Origin: Clostridia bacterium
GTDB lineage: Bacteria > Bacillota > Clostridia > Christensenellales > Borkfalkiaceae
Length of the DNA: 10,827 nucleotides
Reading direction: 5' to 3'
Assembly: GCA_017503885.1 (NCBI GenBank)
Contig: JAFVSF010000220.1
Location: forward strand, 1 to 10,827
Position 1 is the first letter of the stretch, and the number at the start of each line of letters is the position of its first letter. A program made the position numbers and the translations under genes. The notes under the pieces were generated by a model. That model saw nothing but the letters and a program-made list of their open reading frames with translations. It did not search any database and had not been told where the DNA came from. Shown here one piece after another: positions 6,212-10,827 of this stretch.

Positions 6212-7984
6212 TTAAATAAGCAGTCTACCTTGCTCGGTGTTTACCACCTTAAATATGTCTGCTTGCATTAAAGTATTTGCATCTATATAAACGTAATACG
6301 ACTCTCCGTTGTAATCTCCAATAAACTCATAAGCAAGTTTTTCATTTCCACCGTCAGTCGGTATTATTACAGTTGCAGATGAGCGAATTTCAAGTTCTTT
6401 ACTAACTTTCTCGTAAGCGTCGTTTAGCGTGTATTTAGGCTCTTCAATAGTTCTTTGAGTGTGATTCATATAATATTCATCAGCATCAAAGCCTGAAACA
6501 ACACCTCTTTCTCTACAAACTTTTACTTTAATAAGGTCGGGATATGCTATAATTCCATCCTTATCACAAGCAAAGTTTAAATACGTAGTGCTACCCGAAG
6601 TATAACTCCATACGCACGCCATATTAGAAATACCAAGCGAAGTTATAAATTCTTCTGCAATTACTACACTTTCTTCTTCGCCAACGTTTAACCCCTCGCA
6701 ATCTTTATATGCGTTAAACATAATCAATTTGCCACCTTGCTTAGAAATTTGTGCATAAACCTCACCGTTTTCCTTTGTTTGAGATATAACGTTATAACAG
6801 TTTATTCCACTGTTTTCGACCATACCTGTAACTTCAACTTTTTCTATTCCGTATCTTCCGAATAGGTTTTTGTAAATTTCAATAACCTCAAGTTCAGTTA
6901 CTTCTTCCCCTACTAAACCTCGAACAGCCTTTCCTTCTAAACCATCTGAAAACGCTCCGTCGTATATCATTGAAGGATATTCCATTGCGTTAGACTCTAT
7001 ATCGTTAAACTGTGCTATAATCACGTCGTTTGCATCATTTTTAGAAAGTGCTGAAAAGTCATAGTTTTCATTTATACTAGCCGATAAATCCGATAGCACC
7101 TTTTTTAAGTTTAAGTTTACTTTATAAAGTTCTCTCATTGAATTTATCTCACTTTCAGTTAAAGAATATCCGTCTATAAGTCGATTATTTAAATATTTTG
7201 AATAGTCGCCAACTTGATTGACGTATTTTGAAGTTAAATACTTAGACTCATCCATTATAGGAAGTTCCGAAAGTGAGGCATCCGCCAAATTACTTTGAAC
7301 GGTTAGTTCGGTAAGAATTTTTTGCTGACCTTGACTATCTGATGCAACGAAGAACTTTGACATATTAGTTTCCATATTGTCAACGTAGCCAACAAAATCG
7401 TAAAATGCCCTTTGGCTATTTGCAGAATTCGTGTTGACCTTTCCACTATCCATATAATCTGTAAAAAGCGAAACTGTTAAAAGTGAACCTAAAACCAAAG
7501 TTACGCAACCTAATGAAACGACAGCGGCAATCCAACCACCTACACCTCTTTTTCTCTTGTTATTACGCTCTCTTTCCTTTCTGCTCCCTTTGTTATTCTT
7601 ATGCTCGTGCTTTTGATCGGCTTTAACTCTTTTTAAATACGCCCTCTCTTCAGATTTTTGGCGTTTTAAATCTGCTTTCTTTTCTGCTTTTATTTTCTTT
7701 AACTTTGCCTTTTCCCTTTGTTTTTCTGCTTTTATTTGTATTTTCGCATCCTTATCTAAAACACTTCTACTTTTATCTCCAGTACTATCCTCAACTTGCC
7801 TCTTGCCTTTTTTAAGTTTCTTTTTTGTTTGAACTGGAGGCAAAATTGGCACTGTTTGTGGTTGCACGAACCCACCGTTTATTGAAAGCCCTTGCATTGG
7901 GGCTATTACTTGATTATATTCTTGATTTGCTATTGACTCTGCTTTTTCAATAGCAGAATTTTCTTTTTTTATCTCATTACTCAT
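6212..7984 (-). CDS. ypeB: germination protein YpeB with a long basic N-terminal extension
   Basis: Membrane-anchored partner of SleB, needed in Bacillus for SleB stability and localisation in dormant spores. It has 590 residues from the preferred ATG at 7984, against about 450 in Bacillus. The order is: polar N-terminus (1-53); very basic segment (54-146; 39 Lys/Arg and 15 Asp/Glu in 93 residues) with four 11-residue repeats at 84-127; one transmembrane helix (about 151-175, preceded by KRKR); a YpeB N-domain with AFYDFVGYVDNMETN (from 193) and SELPI; then PepSY-type domains ending in the family's ...YVYIDA...G-LL tail. Positive-inside logic puts the extension in the forespore cytoplasm. An ATG at 8020 would overlap sleB and lacks a ribosome site. 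The ATG at 7984 has AAGGGGG 5 nt upstream. It sits 10 bp after sleB, the conserved sleB-ypeB pair. Confidence 0.94.
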   Translation of the reverse strand: MSNEIKKENSAIEKAESIANQEYNQVIAPMQGLSINGGFVQPQTVPILPPVQTKKKLKKGKRQVEDSTGDKSRSVLDKDAKIQIKAEKQREKAKLKKIKAEKKADLKRQKSEERAYLKRVKADQKHEHKNNKGSRKERERNNKRKRGVGGWIAAVVSLGCVTLVLGSLLTVSLFTDYMDSGKVNTNSANSQRAFYDFVGYVDNMETNMSKFFVASDSQGQQKILTELTVQSNLADASLSELPIMDESKYLTSKYVNQVGDYSKYLNNRLIDGYSLTESEINSMRELYKVNLNLKKVLSDLSASINENYDFSALSKNDANDVIIAQFNDIESNAMEYPSMIYDGAFSDGLEGKAVRGLVGEEVTELEVIEIYKNLFGRYGIEKVEVTGMVENSGINCYNVISQTKENGEVYAQISKQGGKLIMFNAYKDCEGLNVGEEESVVIAEEFITSLGISNMACVWSYTSGSTTYLNFACDKDGIIAYPDLIKVKVCRERGVVSGFDADEYYMNHTQRTIEEPKYTLNDAYEKVSKELEIRSSATVIIPTDGGNEKLAYEFIGDYNGESYYVYIDANTLMQADIFKVVNTEQGRLLI

Positions 7985-7989
7985 AACTA

Positions 7990-7996
7990 CCCCCTT
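7990..7996 (-). promoter_or_regulatory. ribosome binding site that decides the ypeB start
   Basis: AAGGGGG on the minus strand lies 5 nt upstream of the ATG at 7982-7984 and overlaps the sleB stop codon (7995-7997). This favours the shorter reading of ypeB and suggests translational coupling to sleB. Confidence 0.8.
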
Positions 7997-8732
7997 ATAT
8001 TGCAAAGACGTGTTTACCAATAGTTACAACCGTCTTTCTTGAAAAAATCCATTTGCTTGTTGCTATTGCAGGATTATAGTAATACAAACTACCATACGAG
8101 GGGTCCCAACCGTTCATTGCGTCTTTCGCAGCGGAAAAGGCAGTTTGATTTGGGCTTAAATTAATTTGTCCGTCATTTACGCAAGTGAAAGCATAAGGTT
8201 GATACACAACCGCAGATATTGTATTTGGAAAAGAAGAACTTCTAACCCTATTTAAAACGACTGCACCAACGGCAACTTGTCCCGTATAACTTTCCCCTCT
8301 TGCCTCTGCGTGAATTAGCCTTGCAAGAAGAGCAACGTCCGAACTTGTATAGCCGTTTACACCTTGCGAAGTCGAAGAAGATGAAGAATTTGAAGAGGTT
8401 GAAATTCCCAGTGCTTGAAAGGTCCTTTTACCAACTATTCCGTCGGCAACTAAACCGTTTCTCTTTTGGAAAAGTACTACTGCTTTTCTTGTTTGCGAGC
8501 CGAAAATACCATCAACTGCCCCAGAATAATAACCCCATCTCTTTAATTTTTGCTGAATTTTTTTTACCGTTTCGCCTCGGCTACCTTGCTTTAACGTTAA
8601 AACGTCTTCTGCAACTGCATAAAACGCCGTATTGTTGGCAGTATTATAAACGCTATATACAATAGCAACAGCCATACACGTAAAAGCAAAAGACAACGCC
8701 AAAGCCGTTAAAATCTTTTTTCTTTTATTCAT
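7995..8732 (-). CDS. sleB: spore cortex-lytic enzyme SleB
   Basis: Germination-specific lytic transglycosylase that depolymerises muramic-delta-lactam cortex peptidoglycan. It is made in the forespore and exported to the cortex and inner membrane. It has 245 residues, shorter than the Bacillus protein (about 305) but with full architecture. A basic N-terminus and hydrophobic signal (about 8-28) lead to a possible AVA cleavage site near residue 41. A peptidoglycan-binding-1 domain follows (about 45-109, with LKQGSRGETVKKIQ and DGIFGSQT motifs), then a Ser-rich linker (111-122) and the hydrolase-2 catalytic domain (about 130-245). The HAEARGE motif gives Glu143 as the predicted catalytic acid. 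The start has a consensus AGGAGG (8738-8743) 5 nt upstream. It is 58 bp downstream of spoIIR with no terminator between, and 10 bp upstream of ypeB. I found no clear sigmaG promoter in the 58-bp gap. Confidence 0.97.
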   Translation of the reverse strand: MNKRKKILTALALSFAFTCMAVAIVYSVYNTANNTAFYAVAEDVLTLKQGSRGETVKKIQQKLKRWGYYSGAVDGIFGSQTRKAVVLFQKRNGLVADGIVGKRTFQALGISTSSNSSSSSTSQGVNGYTSSDVALLARLIHAEARGESYTGQVAVGAVVLNRVRSSSFPNTISAVVYQPYAFTCVNDGQINLSPNQTAFSAAKDAMNGWDPSYGSLYYYNPAIATSKWIFSRKTVVTIGKHVFAI

Positions 8733-8790
8733 ATATTCCTCCTAATTTATACCAAACGAAAAACAAGGAAAAATATTACAAAGATTATTT

Positions 8791-9345
8791 TTACTTTTTC
8801 TGCTTGGTATTTACAAACTTATTCTTAAACTCTTCGATTATTTGCAAAATTAGAGAAGAATATTTTACGTTTTCGCCACCTGTAAAACAAAGAGGTGGAT
8901 ATACGACGCACCACCAATTATCTCCCTTTGCCTCGCCGAGTTCAACGATAACCGCATCGTAATAGCCACATTCCAAAGTAAAACCCTCGTATACCCTAGT
9001 TGGAAACTTCTCGTTTCTTACGCTTATTCGGGAAGAATAATCTAAGCCGTTTTTCTTTAGAATACCGTCTATTATATACTCTAAGGTCTTTCTCTTTTCT
9101 TCTATTACGATTACGGTCTCGTCTTTACTGTGACATTGGGCAATAAACGGAGTAAGATATTTTACTATTTCATCTTTTATATAATACTTTATAGACTGAT
9201 CCTCATCCGAATTTGAATTTGCACGCACGTGTATTCTTAAAAATTCGGTATTTTCTTTTGCTAGATTTCCCTCTTGAATCCGTCTACAACCCGTTGTCAC
9301 AAATATTATGAATAAAATTAAAAAAGTTATGCAAATTTTTCTCAT
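8791..9345 (-). CDS. spoIIR: stage II sporulation protein R
   Basis: Forespore-made secreted signal that, in Bacillus, activates the SpoIIGA protease so that pro-sigmaE is processed in the mother cell. It has 184 residues. The N-terminal hydrophobic segment (4-16) ends in TTGC with Cys20, reminiscent of a lipobox but with Thr at -3, so lipidation is uncertain. Family motifs are clear: RIHVRANSNSDEDQ (37-50), FPTRVYEG (114-121) and NWWCVVYPPLC (143-153). The ATG has AAAGGAG upstream, separated from it by seven Ts. That Shine-Dalgarno is the 3' arm of the hairpin at the end of ispE, and a sigmaF-like promoter lies across the hairpin (separate entries). The next genes, sleB and ypeB, follow without a terminator, so the three may share a forespore transcript. 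Confidence 0.96.
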   Translation of the reverse strand: MRKICITFLILFIIFVTTGCRRIQEGNLAKENTEFLRIHVRANSNSDEDQSIKYYIKDEIVKYLTPFIAQCHSKDETVIVIEEKRKTLEYIIDGILKKNGLDYSSRISVRNEKFPTRVYEGFTLECGYYDAVIVELGEAKGDNWWCVVYPPLCFTGGENVKYSSLILQIIEEFKNKFVNTKQKK

Positions 9346-9385
9346 AAAAAAACTCCTTTGGGTATTATCTTTGCCTCAAAGGAGT
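9346..9385 (-). terminator. ispE terminator hairpin whose 3' arm is the spoIIR Shine-Dalgarno
   Basis: Perfect 9-bp inverted repeat: on the minus strand ACTCCTTTG (9377-9385) pairs with CAAAGGAGT (9352-9360) across a 16-nt loop and is followed by an uninterrupted T7 run. That layout fits an intrinsic terminator 29 nt after the ispE stop. The 3' arm holds AAAGGAG, the only ribosome site for spoIIR, and the T-run is its spacer to the ATG. A competing hairpin pairs CTTTG (9377-9381) with the nearer CAAAG (9369-9373) over a 3-nt loop and would free the Shine-Dalgarno. Confidence 0.8.
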
Positions 9386-9395
9386 ATTTTTATAC
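9367..9395 (-). promoter_or_regulatory. putative sigmaF promoter of spoIIR
   Basis: On the minus strand GTATA (9391-9395) is followed by a 15-bp spacer and GGCAAAGAT (9367-9375). Bacillus sigmaF promoters have GYATA, about 15 bp, then GGNNANANT. This site matches the -35 and spacing fully and misses one fixed -10 position. Transcription would begin about 6-8 nt downstream (near 9359-9361), giving a leader of about 15 nt that starts at the Shine-Dalgarno and lacks the 5' arm of the hairpin. Bacillus spoIIR is a sigmaF gene, which supports the call. Confidence 0.6.
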
Positions 9396-9414
9396 TTATA
9401 TTATAATTTTTAGT

Positions 9415-10302
9415 TTAATTTTTGAAAAGTTTTTTGCGATTTTTAAGATTTTGTGGAATTATCGTAGAAACAACTTCTACGTTTAAACCTTTTCTTCTTA
9501 ACCTATCCGCCGCCCATAAAGCAAGTTCTTTTGTTTCAAAAATGGCAAAAGTTGTTGCCCCACTTCCTGAAACTGATGCACTTAAAGGGCTTAAATCTTT
9601 TAATGCTTGCAAATTATTTTTCATTTCAACACAAAGAGAAATAGCAGGCTCTTTTAAATCGTTGCCAATTTCTTTTGTTACACCGAGCAAATCGCCATTT
9701 TCAATAGCCGTAGATAAAACGTCGTTATTAGACGGCTTTTCTGTTGTTGGATTTTCATCATATTTTTTAAAGTAATCTGCAGTGTTTACGCCTTGCTCCG
9801 AGTAACAAAGTACAACCCAAAAATCTAAATTAGAAGAAATTGGAGTAACAACTTCTCCTCTTCCTCTAATTCGAGCATAGCCACCTGTCAAGAGATAGCC
9901 ACTATCACTACCCAATTTGTCTGCAAGAGGTTTTACGTCTTCTTCTACGTCGTAAAGTTCTTTCATGGTGTTCAAAACTCCTGCAATATCTGCAGAACTG
10001 CCACCAAGCCCCCCTGCAAGTGGAATATGCTTAACAATTTTAAGGTCTACGCCTTTTACGCCAAACGTTTCCTTAAAGAGTTTTGCCGCTTTATAAGCGT
10101 TGTTATTAGTTGTACTCAAAACGTCTTCACCAATACCTCGCATTGTCAAATTTATCTTATCATCTTTACGCTTTGATGCAATTATTTCATCATATAAATC
10201 TATAGTACACACCACGCTATCTAGGTCGTGATATCCATTGCTTGCGTTATAAACGTTAAGTGAAAGATTAATTTTTGCATACGCTTTATTGCGAATTCTC
10301 AT
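9415..10302 (-). CDS. ispE: 4-diphosphocytidyl-2-C-methyl-D-erythritol kinase
   Basis: Cytosolic GHMP-family kinase of the MEP isoprenoid pathway, phosphorylating CDP-methylerythritol with ATP. It has 295 residues, normal length. The N-terminal substrate motif AYAKINLSL (7-15) carries Lys10. The ATP-binding glycine loop is PLAGGLGGSSAD (94-105). The catalytic Asp is probably Asp133, in LGSDSGYLLTGG. Most family members have GADVP or GSDVP here, so the Val-Pro pair is replaced by Ser-Gly. The third GHMP motif is VSGSGATTFA near the C-terminus. The start has AAGGGG about 7 nt upstream. It lies 25 bp after the SipL-like gene, so both are probably cotranscribed, and it ends in the hairpin overlapping the spoIIR ribosome site. 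A housekeeping gene thus sits inside a sporulation block, where terminator and promoter placement should separate the two programmes. Confidence 0.95.
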   Translation of the reverse strand: MRIRNKAYAKINLSLNVYNASNGYHDLDSVVCTIDLYDEIIASKRKDDKINLTMRGIGEDVLSTTNNNAYKAAKLFKETFGVKGVDLKIVKHIPLAGGLGGSSADIAGVLNTMKELYDVEEDVKPLADKLGSDSGYLLTGGYARIRGRGEVVTPISSNLDFWVVLCYSEQGVNTADYFKKYDENPTTEKPSNNDVLSTAIENGDLLGVTKEIGNDLKEPAISLCVEMKNNLQALKDLSPLSASVSGSGATTFAIFETKELALWAADRLRRKGLNVEVVSTIIPQNLKNRKKLFKN

Positions 10303-10327
10303 AAGTATCCCCTTAGGCTAGAAGCCC

Positions 10328-10827
10328 TTAAAATTTTTGTCTATATACTATAATTCTATCATCCAACTCAAGTGGAAAGCGAACGTCTGGATTAAACTGC
10401 AAAATTTCTTGCTCGTCAAAGCCAAGTTTTTTAGCAACGTCCCACACGTCGTCACCCTTTTTAGCAATACAAATATTTATTGCACCATCCAAATTCTTTC
10501 TTGCAGATAATTCTTGAATATCTTGAACGCAATGTACAACTTGTTTTGTATACTCGTTATAATATAGCCTTAACTGACATTCAAGTTCAATAGACTCATT
10601 TCTCACCCTTGCAATCACGTCTGTTAAGACAACACGCATACCACAAACTTCGCCCTCAACTGCAAAATCTATGCTAAAAGGGCTTTCGCAAGGCGTTGAA
10701 ACAATACCGTTATCTGTATTTTTAAATACAACGTCCGAATTGATAATTCCGTCTAAATACACCCTTCCGTCAGTTTGCTTTAGAGAAACAATCGATACGT
10801 TTTCGCCTATAGACGATATAATTCTAC
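10328..10827 (-). CDS. SipL-like SPOCS (DUF3794)-LysM spore coat protein, C-terminal part (5' end beyond right edge)
   Basis: The frame is open from the TAA at 10328-10330 to the window edge, about 165 codons. The first in-frame start-like codon (GTG at 10762) has no ribosome site and lies inside a domain, so the true start is outside. Visible first is a SPOCS/DUF3794-type beta domain: residues before and after VYLDGIINSDVVF, the ESPFSIDF stretch, then CGMRVVLTDV. A C-terminal LysM domain follows, with AKKGDDVWDVAKKLG and EILQFNPD, ending about 4 residues from the stop. In Clostridioides difficile, SipL has this SPOCS-plus-C-terminal-LysM order and tethers the coat through SpoIVA. I infer the same role, but other SPOCS proteins exist and only the C-terminus is visible, so I leave the symbol blank. 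It precedes ispE by 25 bp on the same strand. Confidence 0.8.
   Translation of the reverse strand, partial: RIISSIGENVSIVSLKQTDGRVYLDGIINSDVVFKNTDNGIVSTPCESPFSIDFAVEGEVCGMRVVLTDVIARVRNESIELECQLRLYYNEYTKQVVHCVQDIQELSARKNLDGAINICIAKKGDDVWDVAKKLGFDEQEILQFNPDVRFPLELDDRIIVYRQKF

Noticed and set aside
7985..8020. Upstream ATG at 8020 giving a 602-residue YpeB
   Set aside because: It overlaps the end of sleB and has no Shine-Dalgarno; the ATG at 7984 has AAGGGGG 5 nt upstream.
8300..8665. A 121-codon plus-strand frame opposite sleB
   Set aside because: It is antisense to the peptidoglycan-binding and catalytic domains of sleB, with no supporting signals.
8746..8751. TATAAA preceded by TG as an extended -10 promoter for sleB
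   Set aside because: Transcription would begin at or after the sleB Shine-Dalgarno, leaving no usable leader.
9396..9414. TATAAT-like sequence just after ispE as a sigmaA promoter for spoIIR
   Set aside because: There is no -35 at the right distance, and it would place the sequestering arm in the mRNA; the sigmaF-like site fits better.
10328..10762. The GTG at 10760-10762 as a true start for the SPOCS-LysM protein
   Set aside because: The frame stays open to the window edge with domain-like sequence before the GTG, and no ribosome site precedes it.
1..10827. A new defence, mobile or CRISPR-like system
   Set aside because: Every substantial reading frame belongs to a known housekeeping, transport, glycan or sporulation family; there are no direct-repeat arrays, transposases, integrases or nuclease-like genes.

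Overview
The window is an AT-rich stretch of chromosome from an endospore-forming, low-GC Firmicute, most likely an uncultured member of the Clostridia. That placement is an inference from three things: the sporulation and germination genes (a SPOCS-LysM protein, spoIIR, sleB, ypeB), the MEP-pathway kinase ispE, and a membrane-bound pyrophosphatase next to phosphoglycerate kinase. I see no RNA genes, CRISPR arrays, insertion sequences, integrases or phage genes. Nearly every base is either coding or a short intergenic control region.

Layout, left to right. Positions 1-2750 (minus strand) hold energy metabolism: pgk (1431-2750), then a hairpin terminator, then the first 447 codons of a membrane pyrophosphatase (hppA) that runs off the left edge. 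Positions 2854-3858 (minus) encode a short Na/Pi-cotransporter-family protein without a PhoU domain. Positions 4013-5854 (plus) encode a stand-alone membrane-anchored UDP-sugar 4,6-dehydratase of the CapD/PglF/WbpM type. It has its own extended -10 promoter and a perfect bidirectional terminator. Between it and the next operon is a 49-residue lipoprotein gene (5907-6056, minus) with its own promoter.

Positions 6212-10827 (minus) form a sporulation block in transcription order: a SipL-like SPOCS-LysM protein (5' end outside the window), ispE, spoIIR, sleB, ypeB. From family knowledge, SipL works at the spore coat. SpoIIR is a forespore signal that triggers pro-sigmaE processing in the mother cell. 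SleB and YpeB are the cortex-lytic enzyme and its partner, loaded in the forespore for germination. The last three are all forespore products acting at or beyond the inner forespore membrane, and no terminator separates them.

The most interesting points are these. (1) The ispE terminator hairpin has the spoIIR Shine-Dalgarno as its 3' arm, and a sigmaF-like promoter lies across the 5' arm and loop. A sigmaF transcript would lack the sequestering arm, while read-through RNA would hide the ribosome site. (2) YpeB carries a very basic N-terminal extension with four 11-residue repeats before its membrane anchor. (3) A near-absolute codon-context rule holds across all genes: Asn/Asp/His/Tyr codons end in C before a Val codon in 53 of 54 hand-counted cases, while Phe codons in the same context do not. 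(4) PGK carries an extra helical insertion of about 35 residues. I did not find a wholly new defence or mobile system here.
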